Assembly (NCBI GenBank): GCA_007130745.1
Contig: SLRW01000111.1
Span: 1-19,546 of the forward strand
Reading direction: 5' to 3'
DNA length: 19,546 bases
Source of the DNA: Gammaproteobacteria bacterium
GTDB lineage: Bacteria > Pseudomonadota > Gammaproteobacteria > UBA5335 > SLRW01
The notes under the pieces were generated by a model. It saw only the letters and a list, made by a program, of their open reading frames with translations, was not told the origin of the DNA and searched no databases. This document shows positions 1 through 6,566 of the stretch, one piece after another. Position numbers and translations under genes: made by a program. How positions within the stretch are numbered: the stretch's first letter is position 1; every line of letters begins with the position of its first letter.

Positions 1-2272
1 CGAAATCATCAATGGCAATGGTTACCCCCATGGCGGCCAGTTTTTCGAGCATGCGGCGCGCGCGCTCGGGTTCATCCATGATCATGGTCTCGGTCAGTTC
101 CAGTTCCAGCATGCCGGGGGCGATTTGATTACGCCGCATTTCGGTTTCAATGCGCTCGACGAAATCCGCTTGCCAGAGCTGTCGCGCCGAGAGATTAATC
201 GCCAGGCGCAGGTTTCCCAGGCCCCTTTCACGCCACTCGCGCAATTGCGCACAGGCGGTGTTCAGCACCCAGTCTCCGATCGGTTCGATCAGGCCGGTTT
301 CTTCCGCCAGGGCAATAAAGCGTTGCGGCATAACCAGACCCAGCTCAGGGTGGCGCCAACGGATCAGGGTTTCCAGTCCAACCACCTCGCCATCGGGCAC
401 ATTGACCACCGGCTGATATTTCAGAAACAGTTCGCCATTGCTCAGCGCCCGGCGCAGCCCGGTGGCCAGCTCCAGGCGTTCCATGGCGCCGCGATTCATC
501 TCCCCGGTGAAAAAACGATAACTGTTGCGGCCTTTTTGTCGGGCCGTATTAAAGGCTGCTTCCGCGCGTGAAAGCAGACTGGTGAAATCGCGGCCATCGG
601 CGGGGTAGGCGGCAATACCAATGCTCGCCGAAAGCGACAGATCTCGGCCTTTGATGCGGATGGGGCGGGCAATGGCGTCCAGCAGCTTGGTGGCTACCAG
701 GCCGAGAGCTTCCACGCTGCGGCAGCGATTGGCCAGCACCAGGAAATGATCGCTGTCGAGTCGGGCGATAGTGTCGCGTTCGCGCAGCACACCGCGCAGA
801 CGGTGCGCTATGGTCAGCAATACGCGATCGCCGGCCTGGGTGCCCAGGCTGTCATTGACTGCCTTGAAATGATCCAGGTCGATGAGCAGCAGGCCGGGGA
901 AACGGTCGCTGCTGGCCGCCTCCGCCAGGCTTTGCATGGTCTGGTATTCAATCAGGGTGCGATTGGGCAGATGGGTGAGCGGATCATAATGAGCCAGATA
1001 GTCGATTTGCTTTTCATAGCTTCTGAGGCGTGAGATGTCGCTGAAGACGGCTACGTAATGGCGGTCGTGGCCGGCTTCCTCCTGAATCAGACGGATACTG
1101 CACAGCACGGGGAGACTGCGCCCGTCGCTGCGGATGACCGCAATCTCGCCATCCCATTGGGTTTTCCGGCGCATTTCCCGAACCAGCATGCGCCGGGTGT
1201 CATCGGCTACCGGCAAATGACCGGCGTCATCCGCATGCGCCGCCAGAAAGCTGTTGCTGTGGTGGCCCGTGATGCGCTGGAAGGCCTGGTTGGCGGCCAT
1301 GACCTGCAGGCTGTCATCCAGCACCAGTACCGCTTCGCCCGCATGATCCAGGGCGTCAACTGCCAGGTCCATGTCCTGACGGATGCGTTGTTGTTGTATG
1401 GCGACGCCGGCCAGCCCGCTGATGGTGGCGAGTATTTGCTGTGCGTGAGATGAGGGTGAGTGATTGCGTTCATGGGCGCTGAGCATGATTACCAGCCCCA
1501 GTCGTCTGCCCTCGGGTGAAATAATGCGCCGTGCTGCCAGCACCGGCATGTTCGATTTTCGGCACAGGGTTTGAAAGCCGCGATCCAGAGTAACCGTTTT
1601 GTCCTCATCTGCAGCATTGGTGACAACGTGAACCGGGCAAAGGCGATCAAGGTCGCTGCGGCGTAGCCAGTTACGTACTTCACGCGGTAGCCGTCGGGCA
1701 TGGATGCGATGGATTGCGCGCTTGTCCGGCGCGCTGGCGGTCAGGATGATATAGCGCGTGTTGTTGTCCAGGCCTGTTTCAAAAGCCACCAGGGAATCAA
1801 GGATATCAGCCAGAGGTTCGCCTGCCGTGACCGCCTGCAATACCCGATGCTGTTGCTGCAGCAGCCATTCGGCATGACGGCGCGGGGTGATATCTTCGAT
1901 CAGGCCTTCAATGTAGTGGCCACGTCCCCGGCTGTCGCGGATCAGCGCGCCACGTTGCCAGACATGGCGAACCTGGCCTTGCCGGGTGATCAGGCGAAAT
2001 TCAAATTCACACGCCGAGCCGCTCTGGTTGAGTAATTGTCGGCACAGCTGGCGTACCCGTCTACGGTCCTGCGGATGAATGAGGCTGGCAAAATCAAGCT
2101 CGCGGTTATTCAGCAGGGCATCGGCGGGATAGCCGGTCAGGGCTTCACAGCCTCCGGACACGAACAGCATGCTCCAGTGCCGGTCAGTGCGGCAGCGAAA
2201 GACCATGCCGGGCAGATTGTCCGGCAGGGAGTTCAGCAAACTGTCCGGATTGTTGTTTTTTGGCTCGCGCAT
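1..2272 (-). CDS. PAS/GAF-like/PAS/GGDEF/EAL cyclic-di-GMP protein (partial, C-terminus outside window)
   Basis: The reading frame is open for 757 codons and runs off the left edge. An in-frame TAA directly precedes the ATG at 2272, so the start cannot lie further upstream. No good SD is visible. Domains in order: PAS about 10-125, a GAF-like region about 135-275, PAS about 300-405 ending in FSDISRLRSYEKQ, GGDEF about 420-580 (starting DPLTHLPN), EAL from about 597. The GGDEF signature reads DSDHF (residues 506-510; bases 743-757), so cyclase activity is unlikely, though the upstream LDHFKAVND segment and an RERD inhibitory-site motif (773-784) are kept. The EAL domain shows ETL in place of EAL, then NLSARQL, ELTET and DDF at the window edge, so every metal-binding residue that can be seen is present. 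Inference: a sensor-controlled c-di-GMP phosphodiesterase with a regulatory GGDEF. No transmembrane segment is seen, so it is probably cytosolic. Confidence 0.93.
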   Translation of the reverse strand, partial: MREPKNNNPDSLLNSLPDNLPGMVFRCRTDRHWSMLFVSGGCEALTGYPADALLNNRELDFASLIHPQDRRRVRQLCRQLLNQSGSACEFEFRLITRQGQVRHVWQRGALIRDSRGRGHYIEGLIEDITPRRHAEWLLQQQHRVLQAVTAGEPLADILDSLVAFETGLDNNTRYIILTASAPDKRAIHRIHARRLPREVRNWLRRSDLDRLCPVHVVTNAADEDKTVTLDRGFQTLCRKSNMPVLAARRIISPEGRRLGLVIMLSAHERNHSPSSHAQQILATISGLAGVAIQQQRIRQDMDLAVDALDHAGEAVLVLDDSLQVMAANQAFQRITGHHSNSFLAAHADDAGHLPVADDTRRMLVREMRRKTQWDGEIAVIRSDGRSLPVLCSIRLIQEEAGHDRHYVAVFSDISRLRSYEKQIDYLAHYDPLTHLPNRTLIEYQTMQSLAEAASSDRFPGLLLIDLDHFKAVNDSLGTQAGDRVLLTIAHRLRGVLRERDTIARLDSDHFLVLANRCRSVEALGLVATKLLDAIARPIRIKGRDLSLSASIGIAAYPADGRDFTSLLSRAEAAFNTARQKGRNSYRFFTGEMNRGAMERLELATGLRRALSNGELFLKYQPVVNVPDGEVVGLETLIRWRHPELGLVMPQRFIALAEETGLIEPIGDWVLNTACAQLREWRERGLGNLRLAINLSARQLWQADFVERIETEMRRNQIAPGMLELELTETMIMDEPERARRMLEKLAAMGVTIAIDDF

Positions 2273-2288
2273 TTATGTTTTCAGTATG

Positions 2289-2335
2289 GGTGCGCCGGGG
2301 TTGCTACCATAGCAGCCCCGGTGTCGTTGCGCACC
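2289..2335. promoter_or_regulatory. Long imperfect hairpin between divergent genes
   Basis: Inner arms at 2295-2306 and 2310-2321 match at 11 of 12 positions around a three-base loop. Outer arms GGTGCG (2289-2294) and CGCACC (2330-2335) are perfect complements, with an eight-base bulge on one side. Read on the plus strand, GTTTTTC follows directly, giving a terminator- or attenuator-like shape 37 bases before the HAD gene. Read on the minus strand, it lies in the leader 17 bases before the GGDEF/EAL start. The structure is visible; its role is not known. Confidence 0.6.
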
Positions 2336-2372
2336 GTTTTTCAAGCATGGCTTACGGGGTGTTTAGCAGGAC

Positions 2373-3026
2373 ATGATCAAGGCGATATTCTGGGATTTTG
2401 GCGGGGTGATTACCAGCAGCCCTTTTGAGGCGTTCAATCGCTATGAGCAGGCCCATGGCTTGCCACGGGATTTCATTCGTATGCTGAATGCGCGCGACCC
2501 CGATAACAATGCCTGGGCGCGTTTTGAGCGCAGCGAGATTACGCTGGAAGAATTTGATCGGGCCTTTGCCGAAGAGTCGGCCGGCGCCGGTTATGCGGTC
2601 CCGGGGCATGAGGTCATCCGCTTGCTGGCCGGCGAGCCGCGACCGCAAATGGTGGCAGCACTGAAAATTTGTGGCGAGCATTTCATCAACGCCTGCCTGA
2701 CCAATAATGTGCGAGTGGGCGAAGGTCCTGGTATGCAGCCTGATGCTGACAAGGCCGGCCAGGTCGCCGATATCATGCGGTTTTTCGATGTGGTGGTGGA
2801 ATCCAGTTCCGCGCGGGTGCGCAAGCCGGACCCGGCTTTTTACCGGCTGGCGTGTGAGCGCACGGGTGTACAGCCGACGGAGGTGGTGTACCTTGATGAT
2901 CTCGGGGTTAATCTGAAACCGGCCAGGGCCATGGGTATGACCACCATCAAGGTGGTCGAGCCCGGGCTGGCCCTGGATGAGCTGGGTCGTTGCACCGGGC
3001 TGGATTTCAGTTTATTGCAGGGGTGA
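2373..3026 (+). CDS. HAD-superfamily phosphatase-like hydrolase (sEH-N/ACAD10-like)
   Basis: 217 residues, the usual size of a subfamily IA HAD hydrolase. Motif I is DFGGV (D8 nucleophile), motif II is the T110 of CLTNN, motif III is K151 in RKPDP, and motif IV is D175-D176 in YLDDLG. The Asp two residues after the nucleophile, which normally acts as general acid/base, is Gly here. This is a known trait of the group resembling YihX and the N-terminal domains of soluble epoxide hydrolase and ACAD10. A helical cap lies at about residues 15-85. The substrate cannot be told from sequence. The start ATG has only a weak, too-close SD (AGCAGGA), but MIKAIFWDFGG is the expected N-terminus. First gene of an apparent operon with the FHA protein (19-base gap) and the aldo/keto reductase. 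Confidence 0.88.
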   Translation: MIKAIFWDFGGVITSSPFEAFNRYEQAHGLPRDFIRMLNARDPDNNAWARFERSEITLEEFDRAFAEESAGAGYAVPGHEVIRLLAGEPRPQMVAALKICGEHFINACLTNNVRVGEGPGMQPDADKAGQVADIMRFFDVVVESSSARVRKPDPAFYRLACERTGVQPTEVVYLDDLGVNLKPARAMGMTTIKVVEPGLALDELGRCTGLDFSLLQG

Positions 3027-3045
3027 TTGCGGGGGAGGCACTGGC

Positions 3046-3432
3046 ATGGCAGTAGTGGCACATATGGAAGGTGGTATTGCGGTGGCGCGCTTTGAGCTTG
3101 GCCCGCAAGGGCTGCGCATCGGTCGTTCGCCGGATAATGATGTGGTAGTGGATGATCCGCTGGTGAGCAAGGATCACGCTGTGGTTGAGCCTTGCCCGGA
3201 AGGCGATACGCAGGCCTGGCAGGTGCGTGACCTGCAAAGCACCAATCACACATGGGTGAATGGTGCTCAGATCGCCACTCAGGTTTTGCAGCACAATGAC
3301 GAGATTGTGGTGGGGATGTGTGAGCTGCGCTTTCTGGACGAGAGCCAGGCGCTGGAGGCTACTCAGGAAGTGCGCAAGAGCTGGATCCCGGGGGTGTATT
3401 ACACCCGCCCCAAAGAGGATGACAAGGACTGA
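3046..3432 (+). CDS. Small stand-alone FHA-domain protein
   Basis: 128 residues, made almost wholly of one forkhead-associated domain, a phosphothreonine-peptide binding fold. Visible signatures: GRSPDNDVVV (G26, R27), SKDHAVV in the SRxH position (S41, H44), DLQSTNHTWVNG in the DxxSxNGTxVN position (N67, N72), and a final strand near VGMCELRF. A tail of about 25 residues (110-128) is rich in Lys and Asp and has a WIPGVYY motif. Start chosen at 3046 because GGAGG at 3034-3038 sits seven bases upstream; an earlier in-frame ATG at 2977 would overlap the HAD gene. No Ser/Thr kinase, phosphatase or type VI secretion gene is nearby, so the phosphorylated partner is unknown. It probably docks onto a partner rather than catalysing anything. 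Confidence 0.87.
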   Translation: MAVVAHMEGGIAVARFELGPQGLRIGRSPDNDVVVDDPLVSKDHAVVEPCPEGDTQAWQVRDLQSTNHTWVNGAQIATQVLQHNDEIVVGMCELRFLDESQALEATQEVRKSWIPGVYYTRPKEDDKD

Positions 3433-3459
3433 GCTTGTCAGCAGCAGAGGAACGGGACG

Positions 3460-4353
3460 ATGCAATACCGGACCCTGGGCAGAAGTGGTTTGCAGGTCTC
3501 GGTGGTGGGGCTGGGAACCTGGCAGTGGTGTGGTGTGTGGGGGCCCCCGCTGGAGCAGAAGCAGGCCACCGATCTGATTGCCCGGGGCCGTGAACTGGGC
3601 ATGAATATGGTGGATACCGCCGAGTGTTATGGCGATCATGTGTCCGAGTCCTTGCTGGGCAAGGCGCTCGCCGGTCAGCGTCAGGACTGGCTGGTGGCCA
3701 CCAAGTTCGGTCATGTGCCCGGTAGCGATGATCCCGAAGTTGACTGGCAACCGGCCTCGGTTCGCCGACAGCTGGCCGCTTCCTTGCAGGCGCTGAATAC
3801 GGATTACATTGATATTTACCAGTTCCATTCCGGCAATGATGAGCAGCTCGATAACGAGGAGCTCTGGAGTATGCTCCAGAGTCAGCGCGAGGCCGGTGTG
3901 ATTCGCTGCCTGGGGGTGTCAGTAGGCAACCCCGGTAATGTGTGGCAGGTACAGCGTGCCGCTGAGCTTGGCGCGGATGTGATTCAGGTCACCTACAATT
4001 GCCTGCAGCAAAAAGCTGCCGAAGCCGTTCTGCCGGCCTGTAGTGAACACGGGTTGGGGGTGATCAATCGCACGCCGCTGGCCAGTGGCTTTCTGGGCGG
4101 GGCCTATGCGCCGGGGGCGCGCTGGCCAGGAAACGATGTGCGCAGTATGCGTCGGCCCGAGAAAATCGACGAGGAGCTGACCAAAGCGGATAAAATCCTC
4201 AGCGAGGCAGTCCCCGGGGGAGAATCCCGTGCGGCCTGGGCGCTGGCCTGGTGCCTGAGTAACCCGGCGATTACCAGCGTGATCCCGGGTTCACGCACCC
4301 TGGCTCAGCTTGAGGACAGTGTGCGCGCGGCAAGTCTGGTGCCGGTGGTTTAA
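3460..4353 (+). CDS. Aldo/keto reductase
   Basis: 297 residues. NAD(P)H-dependent carbonyl reductase of the AKR TIM-barrel superfamily, cytosolic. The catalytic tetrad is complete: D52 and Y57 in VDTAECYG, K82 in ATKFG, H123 in YQFHSG. The C-terminal cofactor segment IPGSRTLAQLEDSV (about 275-290) is typical of the family. Overall closest in feel to the YajO/YghZ-like AKRs; the substrate is not predictable. AGAGGAA at 3446-3452 lies seven bases before the ATG. It follows the FHA gene after 27 bases and probably shares its transcript. Confidence 0.93.
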   Translation: MQYRTLGRSGLQVSVVGLGTWQWCGVWGPPLEQKQATDLIARGRELGMNMVDTAECYGDHVSESLLGKALAGQRQDWLVATKFGHVPGSDDPEVDWQPASVRRQLAASLQALNTDYIDIYQFHSGNDEQLDNEELWSMLQSQREAGVIRCLGVSVGNPGNVWQVQRAAELGADVIQVTYNCLQQKAAEAVLPACSEHGLGVINRTPLASGFLGGAYAPGARWPGNDVRSMRRPEKIDEELTKADKILSEAVPGGESRAAWALAWCLSNPAITSVIPGSRTLAQLEDSVRAASLVPVV

Positions 4354-4390
4354 GAAAACGCTGATTAATTTCTCACGTCTCAGCGTTTCC
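4354..4390. terminator. Hairpin between convergent aldo/keto reductase and nadA; contains repeat copy
   Basis: GAAAACGCTGA (4354-4364) and TCAGCGTTTCC (4380-4390) are inverted copies matching at 10 of 11 positions around a 15-base loop. The hairpin starts right after the aldo/keto reductase TAA and lies 15 bases past the nadA stop. In the nadA direction the stem ends in GCGTTTTCTTAA, a short T-rich tail, so it may terminate nadA. In the other direction there is no T run. Confidence 0.45.
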
Positions 4391-4400
4391 TTAAAGACCC
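4380..4400 (+). repeat. Dispersed short repeat, copy 1
   Basis: The core TCAGCGTTTCCTTAA followed by GACCC recurs at 10610-10629 (one base shorter), and the first 13 bases recur at 8522-8534. All three sit directly downstream of a plus-strand stop codon. Confidence 0.55.
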
Positions 4401-4404
4401 GGTT

Positions 4405-5418
4405 TCAGGCCACTTCCAGCATGCGTTGCACCGCCCGGCGGGCCTGTTTGGCAACGGCGGCGTCGACTTCTACACGCGGGCTCAAGGTGCGCAGGCTTTC
4501 CAGTACTTTGGGCAGCGTAATGCGCTTCATGTGCGGGCAGAGGTTACAGGGCCGCACGAAGTCGATATCCGGAAATTCCACGGCCACATTGTCGCTCATC
4601 GAGCACTCGGTAATCATCACCACCTGGCGCTCGCTCGATTGACTGAGGTGTTTGATCAGGCCCGAGGTGGAGCCGGTAAAATCTGCCTCTTCCAGCACAT
4701 CCGGCGGGCATTCGGGATGCGCCAGTATATGCACGCCGGGGTGTTGTTCCCGGTAGCGACGCAGCTCATCGCCGGTGAAGCGCTCATGCACCTCGCAAGC
4801 GCCCTGCCACAGGATCAGTTCCACGTCGGTCTGGCCGGCCACCCATTTGCCCAGGTACTGGTCAGGCAGGAAGATCACCCGGTCGCTGTTGAGGCTTTCA
4901 ACAATCTCCACCGCGTTGGAAGAAGTGCAACAAATGTCCGATTCGGCCTTTACCTCGGCACTGGTGTTGACGTAGGTCACCACCGGTACGCCCGGGTAGC
5001 GTTCACGGAGCAGCCGTATATCGGCGGCCGTGATCGACTCGGCCAGTGAGCAGCCGGCATCCATATCCGGGATCAGTACGGTTTTTTCCGGGCAGAGGAT
5101 TTTGGAGGTCTCGGCCATGAAGTGCACGCCGCATTGCACAATCACGCCGGCATCGGTTTTGGCCGCTTCGCGGGCCAGGCCCAGCGAGTCGCCGGTAATA
5201 TCGGCAATCCCGTAGTAAATCTCGGGGGTCTGGTAATTATGTGCCAGAATCACAGCATTGCGTTCGCGCTTAAGGCGCTCAATCTCCGCGATATAGGGCG
5301 CATGCACGGCCCATTCCACCTCCGGGATTACATCCCGCACACGCTCATACAGCGGCGCCAGCGCGGCACGCTGGGCCGGGTTGAGCTCGGGCGGTTGGGC
5401 TTCGCTATGAATCTGCAT
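4405..5418 (-). CDS. nadA: Quinolinate synthase NadA
   Basis: 337 residues, close to the E. coli enzyme. It condenses iminoaspartate with dihydroxyacetone phosphate to quinolinate in de novo NAD synthesis and needs a [4Fe-4S] cluster. Family hallmarks: LAHNYQTPEIY (59-69), GDSLGLAREA, FMAETSKIL, PDMDAGCSLAES (C123), VTYVNTSAEVKA, WQGACEVH (C208), HPECPPDV, GSTSGLI and CNLCPHMKRITL (C291, C294). C123, C208 and C294 are the likely cluster ligands by family pattern. A perfect AGGAGG (5424-5429) lies five bases before the ATG. Third in the minus-strand order gshA-nrtR-nadA, 103 bases after the regulator gene, with its own promoter candidate. nadB and nadC are not in the window. Confidence 0.97.
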   Translation of the reverse strand: MQIHSEAQPPELNPAQRAALAPLYERVRDVIPEVEWAVHAPYIAEIERLKRERNAVILAHNYQTPEIYYGIADITGDSLGLAREAAKTDAGVIVQCGVHFMAETSKILCPEKTVLIPDMDAGCSLAESITAADIRLLRERYPGVPVVTYVNTSAEVKAESDICCTSSNAVEIVESLNSDRVIFLPDQYLGKWVAGQTDVELILWQGACEVHERFTGDELRRYREQHPGVHILAHPECPPDVLEEADFTGSTSGLIKHLSQSSERQVVMITECSMSDNVAVEFPDIDFVRPCNLCPHMKRITLPKVLESLRTLSPRVEVDAAVAKQARRAVQRMLEVA

Positions 5419-5421
5419 TCC

Positions 5422-5449
5422 GACCTCCTGGTCACCGGCGATGGCCGGT
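5422..5449 (-). promoter_or_regulatory. Two small hairpins in the nadA leader around the ribosome site
   Basis: Reading toward nadA, ACCGGC-CATC-GCCGGT forms a perfect six-base-pair hairpin (5449-5434). Immediately after it, GACC-AGGA-GGTC forms a four-base-pair hairpin (5433-5422) that holds most of the SD in its loop. Together they occupy most of the short leader expected from the promoter candidate. They could modulate translation, or be chance GC-rich pairing. Confidence 0.35.
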
Positions 5450-5467
5450 CAGCTTATGCTTAAATGG

Positions 5468-5495
5468 AGTATAACTGTTTGGCGTGTGACTGCAA
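5468..5495 (-). promoter_or_regulatory. Candidate sigma-70 promoter of nadA
   Basis: On the minus strand, TTGCAG (5495-5490) and TATACT (5473-5468) are 16 bases apart. The -10 matches five of six consensus bases; the -35 only three. Transcription would start about 43 bases before the nadA ATG. An NrtR operator would be expected to overlap here, but I see no convincing palindrome. Confidence 0.4.
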
Positions 5496-5521
5496 GCTGA
5501 AAGATGAGTTCCCCGGATCAG

Positions 5522-6556
5522 TCAATTCCTGCCTGGAAGCCGCAGCCCGGGCGCGGGGCGTTCGCGCAGCACCTCACGGCGAAAGTGGAACAGCTTGGCT
5601 GGTCGCCCGCCGGTGCTGAAAGTGGTTTCCCCGCTTTCCTCTACCAGCCCGCCTTTTTCCACCAGCCGGCGAAAATTCTGCTTGTGCAGGCGCACGCCGG
5701 ACAGCGCTTCTACTACCTCCTGCAACTGCGACAGGCTGAAGGTGTCGGGTAACAGCTCAAACACCACCGGGCGGTATTTGAGTTTGCCGCGCAGTCGCCC
5801 CAGGGCAGTGGCCAGGATGCGGCGGTGATCCAGCGCCATGGGGCGCCCGGGAGATGCCGCCGTCGGCGCCGAGTGCGGCTGTTCTGGCCAGGCTTCGGGG
5901 ACCAGTGCCGCCTCGTAGAGTATCTGGTAGCGTTCCAGCACACGTTCCGGATCCCAGCTGCTGCCGCTGAAGCCGAAGCAGATATCCACACGTTCGTGCT
6001 GACGACGCTGGCGCTGCGGGTCCGATATGGTTTGCAACCATTGTTGCAGGGCAGGCTCGATCAGGCTGCCAAGGATCTCGGGGCGACCTTCGCGCCAGTC
6101 CTCCCAGGGCAGGAAGGTGTAGCAATCACGCCACACGGCGTTTTGCTCACGGGCCGGTGCGCACTCGCGGGTCAGCGCCAGATAGGCCACCGAGATGACT
6201 CTGGGCCCGCCCTCGCGCTGACGCGGGTCGCGGTAGGGGTCGCCAAAGGTATACAGCTGTTCCACGTAGCCCAGCGGCAGGCCGGTCTGTTCGCTCACCC
6301 AGCCGCGCAGCGCCTGATCAAGCGTGCAGTCGGCGGTAGGGTCAAGCGGCCCGAAAGGCAGGGCATCGGGTGATTCAGGCTGGGCCAGAGGGCGATGTTC
6401 CGGCGGCGACAGGGCATGATCGGTATGCCGCACACTGAGAATGCGCGGAATGCCTTCGGTGACCGCGACGATGACGGCTTCCAGGCCAATCATGATCGTC
6501 ATACCGGCCTGTTCAGGCTGTAGTGAATTCCGCTTGGGGTGAGCCGCATTCCTCAT
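5522..6556 (-). CDS. nrtR: NrtR-type transcriptional regulator (Nudix sensor + winged helix)
   Basis: 344 residues. The N-terminal half is a Nudix-like fold (about 22-165) whose Nudix box (about 67-93, ending RGWVSEQTGL) is degraded: the catalytic Glu positions hold W and Q. The C-terminal part (about 258-330, KYRPVVFELLPDTFSLSQLQ then KQNFRRLVEKGGLVE) matches the winged-helix domain of NrtR regulators, which bind ADP-ribose through an inactive Nudix domain and control NAD metabolism genes. Sitting beside nadA supports that role. The segment at about 165-258, with unusual WDPERVLERYQILYEAALVPEAW, is longer than typical. The start is uncertain: the ATG at 6556 has no SD, and in-frame ATGs at 6502 and 6493 lie closer to the conserved domain. 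It begins 10 bases after the gshA stop. Confidence 0.85.
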   Translation of the reverse strand: MRNAAHPKRNSLQPEQAGMTIMIGLEAVIVAVTEGIPRILSVRHTDHALSPPEHRPLAQPESPDALPFGPLDPTADCTLDQALRGWVSEQTGLPLGYVEQLYTFGDPYRDPRQREGGPRVISVAYLALTRECAPAREQNAVWRDCYTFLPWEDWREGRPEILGSLIEPALQQWLQTISDPQRQRRQHERVDICFGFSGSSWDPERVLERYQILYEAALVPEAWPEQPHSAPTAASPGRPMALDHRRILATALGRLRGKLKYRPVVFELLPDTFSLSQLQEVVEALSGVRLHKQNFRRLVEKGGLVEESGETTFSTGGRPAKLFHFRREVLRERPAPGLRLPGRN

Positions 6557-6566
6557 GCTGTCGATT

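Noticed and set aside
125..2428. Several plus-strand open frames of 95-148 codons in the first 2.4 kb
   Set aside because: All are opposite the single long minus-strand GGDEF/EAL gene, whose PAS, GGDEF and EAL motifs are continuous.
3007..3828. 273-codon minus-strand open frame across the FHA and AKR genes
   Set aside because: It spans two real genes and their gap, is rich in His, Leu and Pro and shows no recognisable motif.
4426..5049. 207-codon plus-strand open frame opposite nadA
   Set aside because: Shadow of nadA, whose iron-sulfur cysteine motifs lie on the minus strand.
5461..5480. Possible NrtR operator over the nadA promoter
   Set aside because: The stretch around AGTATAACT is only weakly palindromic. 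Without a known operator consensus for this lineage I could not support a call.
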